Source of the DNA: Bradyrhizobium lablabi
Lineage (GTDB): Bacteria; Pseudomonadota; Alphaproteobacteria; Rhizobiales; Xanthobacteraceae
Assembly (NCBI RefSeq): GCF_018131005.1
Contig: NZ_JAFCJK010000005.1
Span: 434,001 to 498,000 of the forward strand
Reading direction: 5' to 3'
Length of the DNA: 64,000 nucleotides
Shown: one piece after another, positions 9,251 through 17,446 of the stretch
How positions within the stretch are numbered: the stretch's first letter is position 1
Layout: each line of letters begins with the position of its first letter
The notes under the pieces: model-generated
What the model saw: the letters and a program-made list of their open reading frames with translations, nothing else
What the model was told of the DNA's origin: nothing
The model's database searches: none
Made by a program: the position numbers and the translations under genes

Positions 9251-9264
9251 TTGATATGGATCAA
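9251..9264 (+). promoter_or_regulatory. FNR/FixK-type box upstream of ppk2
   Basis: The sequence TTGAT-ATGG-ATCAA is a perfect match to the TTGAT-N4-ATCAA site of FNR/FixK regulators. It ends 72 bases before the ppk2 GTG start, a distance that fits activation from a class II position. A FixK-like protein is encoded at 18538-19155. Confidence 0.7.
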
Positions 9265-9336
9265 TACACCCCCGGCGGATTTGGCTCGGAGTGAGAGCGC
9301 GCGTAGCAGTATTTCTTGGCCGGGGAGGATTGGCTG

Positions 9337-10164
9337 GTGTCGAAAGACAAGAAGCAGGAGGTAGTTGAGGCGCCGGACGCGTCCGACAAGATCAGCCGCA
9401 AGCAATTCGAGAAAGAGCTCAGAAACCTTCAGGTCGAGCTAACCCGGCTGCAGACTTGGGTCAAAGACAAGGGGGCGCGCGTCATTGTGGTTTTCGAGGG
9501 CCGGGACACGGCGGGTAAGGGAGGAGTGATCAGCCGAATCACGGCACGCACGAGCCCGCGCATCTTCCGGCACATAGCCTTACCTGCCCCCTCCGACCGC
9601 CAGAAGACCCAAGTCTACATCCAACGCTACATCGCGCAATTCCCCGCCGCGGGCGAGATCATCCTCTTCGACCGCTCGTGGTACAATCGGGCCGGGGTCG
9701 AGCGAGTAATGGGTTTCTGCACCGACGAGGAGTACGAAAAATTCCTGAAAATGGTTCCCCTGGTCGAGCAGGAGATGATCGTCAACAACGGCATCATCCT
9801 GCTCAAGTACTTCCTTGACGTTAGCCAGGAGGAGCAACAACGCCGGTTCGAGGCCAGGATCAACGACCCTATGAAGCATTGGAAGCTGAGTCCGATGGAC
9901 ACTGAATCGGTGCGGCGCTGGTGGGACTACACGGCGGCCTACCAGCGCATGATCGAGGCCACCCACACACCGTGGGCGCCCTGGCACATCGTTCCGGCCG
10001 ACAACAAGCGCCGGGCCCGGCTAAACCTGATCCGGCATCTGCTCGACAGCATCCCCTATAAGAAGGTCCACGAAGCCCTGCCGAAGATCCCCAAGGTGCA
10101 GCCGCGGCCCAAGAATGTTACCGAGGGTCTACGCGCAGGCCAGCCGATTCCGAGCCACTACTGA
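9337..10164 (+). CDS. ppk2: Polyphosphate kinase 2
   Basis: A PPK2-family kinase that transfers phosphate between polyphosphate and nucleotides, usually forming GTP or ATP from polyphosphate. It has a single PPK2 domain with Walker A EGRDTAGKGG (residues 54-63), Walker B FDRSWYNRAGVE (about 111-122) and the lid module RFEARINDPMKHWKLS (about 170-185). The GTG at 9337 is preferred over the TTG at 9316 because GGGGAGG (9322-9328) is correctly spaced before it; this gives 275 residues. A perfect FNR/FixK box lies upstream, suggesting use under oxygen limitation. It stands alone, and no exopolyphosphatase or ppk1 is nearby. Confidence 0.93.
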   Translation: MSKDKKQEVVEAPDASDKISRKQFEKELRNLQVELTRLQTWVKDKGARVIVVFEGRDTAGKGGVISRITARTSPRIFRHIALPAPSDRQKTQVYIQRYIAQFPAAGEIILFDRSWYNRAGVERVMGFCTDEEYEKFLKMVPLVEQEMIVNNGIILLKYFLDVSQEEQQRRFEARINDPMKHWKLSPMDTESVRRWWDYTAAYQRMIEATHTPWAPWHIVPADNKRRARLNLIRHLLDSIPYKKVHEALPKIPKVQPRPKNVTEGLRAGQPIPSHY

Positions 10165-10189
10165 TGTTGGCGTGTGTTGGACCCGCCTT

Positions 10190-10548
10190 GCCTAGTGGCA
10201 GAAATCAAAAGCACCGCCGTCGACGTCGTGGCGCTGAAGGTCGATGACATTGCGCCAAGCGGCTATGCAACCGATCGCGCGAAGACGGGCCGGCCAGTCA
10301 AGTTCGAGCTGACCGAAGCAACCCGTCAAGCCGTCGACGACTATCTGAAGGAGACCGGCAAGAAGCCGGGCGAATATCTGTTCACCGGCCGACGGGGACC
10401 CAACTGCAGCCTGACCACTCGGCAGTACGCACGGCTGTTGTCTGATTGGCTCGCCAGTGTAGGGCTGGATCCGCATATCTGGGAATCGAGCTCGACGACG
10501 CGCTCGCAATAGCAGAACAAGTTGACGTTCAATGGATGCTTCCGCATG
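10190..10548 (+). pseudogene. Tyrosine recombinase pseudogene, copy 1 (internal deletion)
   Basis: The first part (VDVVALKVDDIAPSGYATDR, then GRPVKFELTEATRQAVDDYL and TTRQYARLLSDW) is colinear with the recombinase copy at 14952-15582. At about 10480 the sequence jumps from GLDPH directly to LGIELDDALAIAEQVDV in another frame. The missing 45 or so residues include the GTHSLRR box, the HTKIESTVRY box and hence the catalytic His, Arg and Tyr. The N-terminal 60 residues are also absent. The gene cannot make an active recombinase. Confidence 0.8.
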
Positions 10549-11043
10549 TCAGGGAAACGGCAAGTTCAACCGACCTCAACGGCGGTGTCGATCGCGTCGG
10601 GGTTCGTCGCTAGAGCTAATCCTGCGACGGATGGGCATAGCGCTGCTTCAACCTGCCGGCTCTGTATCGACCTCTCGAAAGCCCGCTCATTGATGGCGTG
10701 GGTGGGAGGCGGGTGGTCAGCCCGACCGTGGGCGGGCAGTCTTCCGCTCATGGTCACTGAGCTCATACCGCACGATTCGATGCTCCGCTTTGCACCTTAG
10801 GTCACGTCCAGCACGACGGGATCGAGGCCGAACCAGCATTTCCGAAGTTTACCCACTCACCCGACGTGTCGCGGAGTTGGGGGGACTGACGCGATTGACG
10901 CATCCGAGAGCGCTGCGGAAATCTGGAGCCTGTGTCCCCCATTTCGCGGAACGACCTTTTGTGCTTTGATGACTGAGTTGGAGGTTGCGAGCTTGCGATT
11001 GACGAATTGCCGTTGTCGCTTGCCTGCGGCAGTGGGGGGTTCC
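10549..11043. other. Non-coding stretch between recombinase remnant and PLD gene
   Basis: About 500 bases with only short, compositionally implausible open frames. No repeat, RNA gene or operator is recognised. The block at 10855-10960 (containing TGTGTCCCCCATTTCGCGGA) looks like the end of an insertion element, but no transposase remnant is readable next to it. Confidence 0.35.
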
Positions 11044-12525
11044 ATGCGCAGTGGAACGGCCAACTATCCGCACACAGTGTCGGCGGCGTTCGAGGACCAC
11101 GCATCGACCAGGCTGGGCCAATTCTTCGAGCCCGCGGCCGACGAGCATCCGGGCCTCTCCGGCTTCAGCCTCTTGAGCCACGGGCGCGAGGCCTTCATCG
11201 TCCGTTTGGCGCTGGCCGACTTGGCCGAGCGAAGTCTCGACATGCAGTACTATTCCTGGGACGGCGATACGACCGGCCGGATCATCCTCGACAGCGTGAT
11301 AAAGGCGGCCGATCGCGGGGTCAGGACACGGCTCCTCGTCGACGATCCCTTCTACAAGGCGAGTGATGCGGTTAAAGCCGCGCTCGATGCTCACCCCAAT
11401 GTCGAGATACGTCTCTTCAACCCCCTCACCAACCGGGGATGGTCCATTCTTGACTTCATTTTCGACTTCGGCCGAGTCAACCGGCGCATGCACAACAAGT
11501 TGATGGTTGCTGACAATGCGGCGGCGATCGTCGGCGGCCGCAATATCGGTGACATCTATTATGGCGTGAACACGATCGCCAACTACCGCGATCTCGACGT
11601 GTTGGCGGTTGGGCCTGTCGTCCGCGATCTGTCGGAGGTGTTCGACCGATTCTGGAACAGCCCCTCTACCGTGCCCATCGCGGCGATCGTCAATCGCGCC
11701 TATGGCGCTGCCGATCTCGAAGCCATCCTGACTCGTTTGCGCGAGGCGATCGCCACGGCCGACTACCCTTATCCGATCGACCAGGACCTGGAGGAACTGG
11801 CGGCCCAGGGCGCCGACCTCCGCGACAATCTCGTGTGGGCACACGGACGCGTTATCGCCGACGACCCGGAAACCGTCGCCCGAGGCAAGGAGAGCGACGA
11901 TGTGGTCGGGTTCATCCGCAGGCGTGTCGCGCAGCTGAAACAGGAGTTGCTCGTCGAGTCGCCCTATTTCGTCCTGCCCGCCGGGGCGCAGGCAACCGTC
12001 AAGGCGCTGCACGAGCGCAATGTGAAGGTGCGCGCACTGACCAACTCGCTCGCTTCGAACGACATGCTGCCGGCGCATTCAGGCTATGCCAAGACCCGCA
12101 TGCGGCTGCTCGAGAACGGCATGGAGCTATACGAGCTGCGCCCCGATACCGACGCCTTTCGGCCGGGCTGGTCGCTGCTTTCCGGACGGTCGCCAGCGGC
12201 ATTGCATACCAAGGCAATGGCCTTCGACCGCGAAGCCGTGTTCATCGGCAGCTTCAACCTCGACCCGCGCTCTGCGGTAATCAACACCGAAGCTGGCCTC
12301 TATGTCGAGAGCCCGGAGCTTGCCGAAAGGCTGACGGCCTACATGGCGACTGGTGTCGTGCCCGCCAACAGCTATCGCGTTCTCCTCGACCCGAATGGCA
12401 AGATCGCATGGGAAACGGTGAAGGACGGCCAAAACGTACGCTACTGGGACGAGCCCCAAACCGGCTTCCACCGGCGCCTGGTCGCCAACTTGTGGAAGCT
12501 CCTACCGATCAACTCGCAACTCTGA
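11044..12525 (+). CDS. Phospholipase D family protein, cardiolipin synthase C-like
   Basis: A two-domain PLD-superfamily enzyme related to YmdC/ClsC, which makes cardiolipin from phosphatidylglycerol and phosphatidylethanolamine. The first HKD motif (RRMHNKLMVAD) has H150, K152 and D157; the second (ALHTKAMAFD) has H388, K390 and D395, followed by FIGSFNLDPRS. The N-terminal HPGLSGFSLLSHGREAF and MQYYSWDGDTTG blocks are also typical. The start is uncertain: the frame is open to 10966, but ATG 11044 after a G-rich stretch gives 493 residues and fits better. No signal peptide or lipobox is seen, whereas many relatives have one, so the N-terminus may be altered. Confidence 0.85.
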   Translation: MRSGTANYPHTVSAAFEDHASTRLGQFFEPAADEHPGLSGFSLLSHGREAFIVRLALADLAERSLDMQYYSWDGDTTGRIILDSVIKAADRGVRTRLLVDDPFYKASDAVKAALDAHPNVEIRLFNPLTNRGWSILDFIFDFGRVNRRMHNKLMVADNAAAIVGGRNIGDIYYGVNTIANYRDLDVLAVGPVVRDLSEVFDRFWNSPSTVPIAAIVNRAYGAADLEAILTRLREAIATADYPYPIDQDLEELAAQGADLRDNLVWAHGRVIADDPETVARGKESDDVVGFIRRRVAQLKQELLVESPYFVLPAGAQATVKALHERNVKVRALTNSLASNDMLPAHSGYAKTRMRLLENGMELYELRPDTDAFRPGWSLLSGRSPAALHTKAMAFDREAVFIGSFNLDPRSAVINTEAGLYVESPELAERLTAYMATGVVPANSYRVLLDPNGKIAWETVKDGQNVRYWDEPQTGFHRRLVANLWKLLPINSQL

Positions 12526-12793
12526 CATCGATCGCTTGGCGACTAGGCACACCGCCCCCTCGGCGATCCCGGCTGCTCAACTCCCACCGAGACCGAGAGC
12601 ACGGGGTGGCGCCGACATGCGGCGACATCGCGCCGGTGCATGACGCGCGCGGTCTCGCAAATATTGAACAATTGATTGGGACGCTTTTTCCGGCGACTCT
12701 ATTCGCCCGACTCGTGACTCTTGAAATTGAGAACCGGTACTTCTGAGCGCGCTCGATTGTTGCAGAACGCTCCGAGTGTGAGAGGATAAAAAA

Positions 12794-13306
12794 ATGAGAG
12801 CGACGGTTATCTTATTGACGTTACTGCTCTTAGCGGCACCTGAAGTGCGAGCACAACCTGCTGTTCCAGGTGATCTTGCGCAGTTTAAGGAGTCCCTCAC
12901 CGAGCTACCGGGCAAGCCCTCAATCCTTCGAGGAAGAGTCTATGTCCCCGCTTATTCAAGCCTGTCAACCGGCGGCGGCCTCCGACTTGATCTGGCTGTG
13001 ACTCTTGCTATTCGCAATGTTTCAGAAAAGGCACCTCTCGTCATTGAGCGGATTGAATACTTCAGTGACGCCGGTCTGCCGATTGAAAAATATCTGCCAC
13101 GGGCGATAGCGATAAAGCCTTACGGTTCAATCGAGATTATGATCCCAAAGCAAGGTACCCGCGGTGGCACAAGCGCAAATTTCAAAGTCGATTGGTCCTC
13201 GCCAGAAGAAATTGACGAGCCCATTATCGAGGCGGTTATGACCGCGAGCCAGGGCACGCAGGGCTACAGTTTTATTTCGGTCGGTCGAAAAGTGAGCCGA
13301 CCGTGA
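12794..13306 (+). CDS. Secreted DUF3124-domain protein
   Basis: A 170-residue exported protein of unknown function. The signal peptide (residues 1-21, LLTLLLLAAPEVRAQ) ends in VRA-Q. The mature chain matches DUF3124: GRVYVPAYSSL near residue 46, LAVTLAIRNVS, YLPRAIAIKPYGS, a GGTSANFKVDWS block near 118 and a terminal EPIIEAVMTASQGTQGYSFI. A GAGAGG ribosome site precedes the ATG. Codon use is less GC-rich than in the flanking core genes, in keeping with the accessory setting. It stands alone between the PLD-family gene and a convergent small secreted-protein gene. Confidence 0.82.
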   Translation: MRATVILLTLLLLAAPEVRAQPAVPGDLAQFKESLTELPGKPSILRGRVYVPAYSSLSTGGGLRLDLAVTLAIRNVSEKAPLVIERIEYFSDAGLPIEKYLPRAIAIKPYGSIEIMIPKQGTRGGTSANFKVDWSSPEEIDEPIIEAVMTASQGTQGYSFISVGRKVSRP

Positions 13307-13417
13307 GGGCGGAGCGGGTTGGCGGGCCACAAAGGAATTCGGCGCGACGGCAACGACGGCGTGCGGTTCGTCTCGCTCCCCAATGCCTTGGTGGCCGCGA
13401 AATGAGGATTTCACCTA

Positions 13418-13708
13418 CTATTCCGTGGACCTGAGCGCTGTCAAACACGCAGACGATAACTCGGAGACCTTCCCTTTGAGGCAAGTTATGATGCGTTGCC
13501 CGCCGGGACGCATACCTTTGCAGAATTGCTCCGCCTCGCTTTTGCACTCGCGTGAAATCTTCACAGGGTCTGTCAGTCGGTTCTTGGCAATGGCATTCTG
13601 GCCGACCAGCGCAATTGCAATGCCCAACACAGCACCAAGGCCGTTGACCTTCTGTCTCGATGCTGAAAACGCCAAGGCGTCGAGCGCCCCCGCCACGAGT
13701 AGGAACAT
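13418..13708 (-). CDS. Small secreted protein with cysteine-rich repeat
   Basis: A 96-residue protein with a hydrophobic N-terminal part (MFLLVAGALDALAF, then AVLGIAIALVGQNAIA) and one cysteine-rich unit at the C-terminus (ECKSEAEQFC...ITCLKGKVSELSSAC). The spacing of the four cysteines resembles the repeat of Golgi apparatus protein 1-like bacterial proteins. The frame is open to 13831, but a perfect FNR/FixK box at 13770-13783 lies inside that extension, so the start at 13708 is favoured; a still later start giving only the second hydrophobic segment is possible. Function unknown; oxygen-dependent expression is inferred from the box. Confidence 0.6.
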   Translation of the reverse strand: MFLLVAGALDALAFSASRQKVNGLGAVLGIAIALVGQNAIAKNRLTDPVKISRECKSEAEQFCKGMRPGGQRIITCLKGKVSELSSACLTALRSTE

Positions 13709-13769
13709 AATTGGCCTCCTCAGCCGGAATCGAACGGCGAAATAGACATAAAACGTCGGGGCAAGGTGA

Positions 13770-13783
13770 TTGATTTCGATCAA
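13770..13783 (-). promoter_or_regulatory. FNR/FixK-type box upstream of the cysteine-rich protein gene
   Basis: TTGAT-TTCG-ATCAA is a perfect FNR/FixK palindrome. It is 61 bases upstream of the proposed ATG at 13708, so with a site centred near -41 transcription would start about 20-25 bases before the ATG. Confidence 0.68.
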
Positions 13784-13856
13784 GCTGTGGGAGGCTATGC
13801 TTTCACTTTTGCGGTCGCTTTCTGTGGCCACGGAGCGAATCTCTCGGCTGCGGCAA

Positions 13857-14022
13857 CTATCTCTTCCTGAGACTTGATTTGAGCTTGTGGAGCAGCCGCG
13901 CTCGCTGGTCCCGCACTTGGTTCAGCGTACCGCCGATTGCTTGCATTATCCGAGTATCGGACACGCCCTTCCAACTGCCTGAGCAACTGCTTTTCCCATG
14001 CGCTGAGAGGCAGTTCGGCCAT
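13857..14022 (-). pseudogene. Small helix-turn-helix protein, apparently frameshifted
   Basis: From the ATG at 14022 the frame reads MAELPLSAWEKQLLRQLEGR. One frame over, from about 13962, the sequence reads VSDTRIMQAIGGTLNQVRDQ and then RARLLHKLKSSLRKR before a stop at 13857. The second part has the look of a sigma-region-4 or LuxR-type helix-turn-helix (SDxxIMxxIGGTxxQVRxxRxRLLxKL). Together they would form a single protein of about 55 residues, which implies a one-base shift. The unshifted frame runs on to 13795 as a 75-residue protein with no recognisable fold, so the alternative that this is an ordinary hypothetical gene stays open. Confidence 0.4.
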
Positions 14023-14137
14023 GGCTTGTTAGGGCGCAAAAAGAACCGGCCCGGTGAGCGCTACCGGAAGGAACCGACTATGATCGCGATGATGCGAAAT
14101 GCCAACTCACTGCCCGGTTGCAGCTTCGTCGCGCCGC

Positions 14138-14551
14138 TCAGTACGGATAGTATCCGCCCGGGCAAACGTAATTGCCGTAGGCGTCATAACCGCAGCCGCC
14201 GCGGTAGTAGGCTCCCGCCGCAGCGGCACCGACCGCAGCCGCGCCCACTGCTGCCGCACCGACACCGTAGGGATAACCGCGATAGCCGTAGCCGCGGTAG
14301 GCGCCAGCACGGTAGCCGCGATAGGCCCCTGCACGGTAGGCACCCCGATAGCCGCCGTAGGCTCCGGCCACGCGCCCGCCGCGCACAGCGACAGCGCCGC
14401 CCCGGGGTCCCCGAGCTGCGACTGCGCCGCCGTGGAAACCTCCGGCGCGCATGCCGCCGCCGCGGCCGCCGCGGGCGAACGCGTCATCGGGAGTGAAGGT
14501 AACCAGCAGCATGGCTGCGGCTGCCGAAGCGATGAGAATTCGACGCAACAT
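14138..14551 (-). CDS. Secreted Gly/Tyr/Arg-rich repeat protein
   Basis: A 137-residue exported low-complexity protein. Residues 1-27 (MLRRILIASAAAAMLLVTFT...AFA) form a signal peptide. The mature part is made of GG, RG and GAYRGYRAGAYRGY-type repeats, then an Ala/Val-rich stretch and a C-terminal GGCGYDAYGNYVCPGGYYPY-like end with two cysteines. Such proteins are common in bradyrhizobia, and their role is unknown. ATG 14551 is chosen because AAGGAG precedes it; the frame continues to 14596. A perfect FNR/FixK box lies about 100 bases upstream, so oxygen-responsive expression is inferred. Confidence 0.72.
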   Translation of the reverse strand: MLRRILIASAAAAMLLVTFTPDDAFARGGRGGGMRAGGFHGGAVAARGPRGGAVAVRGGRVAGAYGGYRGAYRAGAYRGYRAGAYRGYGYRGYPYGVGAAAVGAAAVGAAAAGAYYRGGCGYDAYGNYVCPGGYYPY

Positions 14552-14649
14552 TAGCGTTCTCCTTTTTCGATAAAGGAAAGCCGCGGACATCTGCACATCG
14601 CACTGGACCGCGGGTCCGTCGAAGCCTCCTGCGCCGGAGCTTCGTGCTC

Positions 14650-14663
14650 TTGATCTAGATCAA
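14650..14663 (-). promoter_or_regulatory. FNR/FixK-type box upstream of the Gly-rich protein gene
   Basis: TTGAT-CTAG-ATCAA is a complete 14-base palindrome and a perfect FNR/FixK site. It lies 99 bases upstream of the ATG at 14551. The rest of the 400-base gap (14552-14951) has no convincing gene; a 95-codon open frame on the minus strand here is probably chance. Confidence 0.68.
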
Positions 14664-14951
14664 ACCTCGGCCGTTCATCTACGTGAACGACTGCACCATC
14701 GCCCGCTCCATTGGATGCGCGTGGTTCTTCGACTTTACCGAATGCCTCGTCGCAGACCAAAATAACTTGGTCCGTGACAGCGCGGCTTCCTACACCAACA
14801 ACCAATGACCGCTCAGGGTCATGAACGGCCGCGCCCATTCGCGCGATCAGTTCGCGTATGACCGCAAACCTCTGAAAGCTGACGTGATTTCGCTAGGGCA
14901 GGTCGTGCTGCCGCGCATGCTCCCGGTTCTCAGTAACCGAGGAGTACGCCG

Positions 14952-15582
14952 ATGCCTGACAATGACTCAGTGCCGCTCAACGACCGTCCCCGCGCGCCCT
15001 GGAACAAGGGCAAGCTGATTGGACCCAAACCGCCACTCCGGCCAAAGCACGTTTGGTCGATCAGAACCCGACTGATTGTCGAGGGCCGAGCCCGTGACCT
15101 CGCCATGTTCAATCTGGCCATAGATAGCAAGCTCCGCGGCTGCGATGTGGTGGCCCTCAAGGTCGAGGACGTTGCGCCGAACGGCTACACGGTCGAGCGA
15201 GCGACGGTTCGGCAGAGAAAGACCCGGCGGCCGGTCAAGTTCGAGTTGACCGAGCAGACGCGCCAAGCGGTCGAAGACTACCTGCGGGGATCTTGCAAGA
15301 AGCCCGGCGAGTTTCACGGGCCGCCGGCAAGGCGACCATTGCATGACGACACGCCAGTACGCCCGCCTCGTGGCCGAATGGATTGGCAGCATCGGGCTCG
15401 ATCCGAGGTTGTTCGGTACGCATTCGTTGAGACGGACGAAAGCGACCCTGATCTGCCGGCGCACAGGAAATCTTCGTGCCGTCCAGCTTCTGCTGGCCCA
15501 CACGAAAATTGAGAGCACGGTCCGTTACCTCGGCATCGAGGTCGATGACGCGCTTGCGATAGCGGAACAGGTTGACGTCTGA
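14952..15582 (+). pseudogene. Tyrosine recombinase, copy 2, frameshifted
   Basis: A member of a bradyrhizobial family of about 205-residue recombinases that contain only the catalytic domain. The first frame (14952 on) runs from RPRAPWNKGKLIGPKPPLRP to KKPGEF. The second frame continues with FTGRRQGDHCMTTRQYARLV, then GTHSLRRTKATLI (H-x2-R box) and LLAHTKIESTVRYLGIE with the presumed nucleophile Tyr. Comparison with copy 1 (GEYLFTGRRG) indicates a 5-base deletion at about 15310, just after the GE codons. All catalytic boxes survive in the second frame, but a full-length protein cannot be made without recoding. Confidence 0.8.
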
Positions 15583-15794
15583 TGTACCCGGGCAGAGCGG
15601 ACCTGCTCTGCCCCACCGTCGTCGGCCGGTTCGGGCCAGAATCGGAAGTGCAGTGGCTGATGCCATCCGTATTTTTTGCCGTTACTGCATGGCCGGAGGT
15701 GGCAAACTTCCCTAAAATCCCTCGGATGTGCGCCCTCTGCGCGACTGCAAGACTTCCGCTCACGTGATCAGGCGTGTCTTTTCTGGAGGTAGCA

Positions 15795-17276
15795 ATGAAA
15801 ATATCTCGCCGACAGGCAACGATTGGTGGCGTGACCCTGCTTGCTGTTCCTTCGATGGGCACGTCGGCTCAGGCGCAACGGGATAGGCCGCTGAAACGCG
15901 CCATCGAAGACGCGAAAGAGAAAGAGAAGGTCCGTAGTGCCGAGCGCCTAACACCCGAGGAATTGGCGAGCAGGACCGTGTATCGCCGCGCCGTGGACGC
16001 CGTGATCTGGGGTCTTCCGCTCGTGGGCGAGGACACCGTGAAGCAAGCCGCATTCCGCGATGGCAAGGCAAACTACAATGACATCGTCTGGTGGCCCAAG
16101 GGTGGTGGCTGGAAGAACCAGTCGCCGACGCCCAATGTCAACACTCGTTACATGTACTTCTTCATCAACACCAAGCAGAACGGCCCGGTAGTGGTGGAAC
16201 TGCCGCCAGCCGTCCCCGGAGCCAGCTTCTACGGTACCATCGAAGACGCTTGGTATGTGCCGCTCACCGACATTGGCTTCGAGGGCAAGGGCGGGAAATA
16301 CCTCGTGCTGCCGCCTGGCTACGACGGCAACGTGCCCGACGGCTACACCCCGGTGCGTCCCGCGACCTACAACACGATGACGCTGCTGCGCTCCATTCTG
16401 GCGTCCCTCTCCGAAAAAGATGAACAGGCGGGCAACGAACTGGTGAAGCAGGTCAAGATTTACCCTCTGTCGAAGGCGGACAATCCGCCCGCGCAGCGCC
16501 TCCTCGACATGACCGAGGTCATGTACAACGGCTTGGTGAAGTATGACGAAACCTTCTTCACAAGTCTCGCTCGCATGCTGAACGAAGAGACGGTGCAGCC
16601 ACGCGACCTCCAAATGATGGGCATGCTCTTGCCGCTCGGCATCGAGAGGGGCAAGGAGTTCAAGCCCGACGCTGCGACCGTGGCCCAGTTGAAAGCGGCG
16701 GCAGCCGAAGCGCACGCTTGGTTAATGGACAAGGCTGCGACTGATGTGACTCCGTGGTGGCCTGATAGTCAGTGGTGCGTCCCTAGCCCGCCCATAACCG
16801 TGCCGACCGAATTCAAGTGGGAGACGCCGAACTATTTCGGTGTAGATGCGCGAGCCATCGCTCTTTCGCAGTATTTCTGCCCGACGGCAAAGCTGGGCAC
16901 CGGCAGTTTCTACTTCGCCAGCTTTCACGACAAGAACGGCAAACCGTTGGAGGGTGAGAGCAATTACCGGCTGCACGTTCCAGCAAATGTGCCTGTGCGC
17001 GAGTTCTGGTCCGCAACCGTCTACAGTCTGAAAACGTCGAGCTTCTTTCTCAACGCGACGCGCCTCACACTCGGTTCGCTCGACAAAGAATTGCGCAAGA
17101 ACACCGACGGGACGGTGGACATCTACTTTGGCCCGAAGCCACCCACCGGTCAGGAGCCCAACTGGCTTTACACCCAGCCCGGTCAGAAATGGTTCCCGTG
17201 GTTCCGCGTGTATGGCCCGGAGAAGGCGATTTTCGACAAGAGCTGGAAACTGCCAGATATTGAAAAAATTACCTGA
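15795..17276 (+). CDS. Exported DUF1254/DUF1214 protein
   Basis: A 493-residue protein of unknown biochemical function with a DUF1254 domain (about residues 75-220, with YNDIVWWPKGGGW and PNVNTRYMY) followed by a DUF1214 domain (about 340-480, with NYRLHVPANVPVREFWSATVY and the terminal LYTQPGQKWFPWFRVYGPE). The start at 15795 has a GGAGG site and gives MKISRRQATIGGVTLLAVPS, a Tat-like signal peptide; the frame begins seven codons earlier. Most of the conserved Trp and Gly positions of the family are present, so it looks functional. It is flanked by the broken recombinase and a lipocalin-like gene. Confidence 0.88.
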   Translation: MKISRRQATIGGVTLLAVPSMGTSAQAQRDRPLKRAIEDAKEKEKVRSAERLTPEELASRTVYRRAVDAVIWGLPLVGEDTVKQAAFRDGKANYNDIVWWPKGGGWKNQSPTPNVNTRYMYFFINTKQNGPVVVELPPAVPGASFYGTIEDAWYVPLTDIGFEGKGGKYLVLPPGYDGNVPDGYTPVRPATYNTMTLLRSILASLSEKDEQAGNELVKQVKIYPLSKADNPPAQRLLDMTEVMYNGLVKYDETFFTSLARMLNEETVQPRDLQMMGMLLPLGIERGKEFKPDAATVAQLKAAAAEAHAWLMDKAATDVTPWWPDSQWCVPSPPITVPTEFKWETPNYFGVDARAIALSQYFCPTAKLGTGSFYFASFHDKNGKPLEGESNYRLHVPANVPVREFWSATVYSLKTSSFFLNATRLTLGSLDKELRKNTDGTVDIYFGPKPPTGQEPNWLYTQPGQKWFPWFRVYGPEKAIFDKSWKLPDIEKIT

Positions 17277-17320
17277 CTGTCGTTCGCGGCGTCAGGCTGA
17301 GAAGATCGGTCATCCAACTA

Positions 17321-17354
17321 GAACCCCAACCTCAGAGCCGGGATTTTTTGTTTT
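17321..17354 (+). terminator. Possible terminator after the DUF1254/DUF1214 gene
   Basis: ACCCCAACCTCAGAGCCGGG can fold into an imperfect hairpin and is followed directly by ATTTTTTGTTTT. The stem is weak (about five pairs with mismatches) but the T run and the position 45 bases past the stop fit a rho-independent terminator. Confidence 0.4.
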
Positions 17355-17446
17355 GCGGCAGCGTCGCTGATGTTGCAGTTGGGTCAATCGCGTCGGTTTT
17401 GACCCGTTCGCCGGATGTCGGCTTATCCTCTGACAGCGGCGGAATC

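Noticed and set aside
13710..13745. tRNA T-arm-like sequence (GTTCGATTC)
   Set aside because: The flanking bases do not form a T stem and no anticodon arm or acceptor stem can be found around it. No tRNA or rRNA gene was seen anywhere in the window.
14551..14838. 95-codon minus-strand frame containing the FNR/FixK box
   Set aside because: No ribosome site or recognisable fold, and the perfect regulatory palindrome inside it argues for non-coding DNA.
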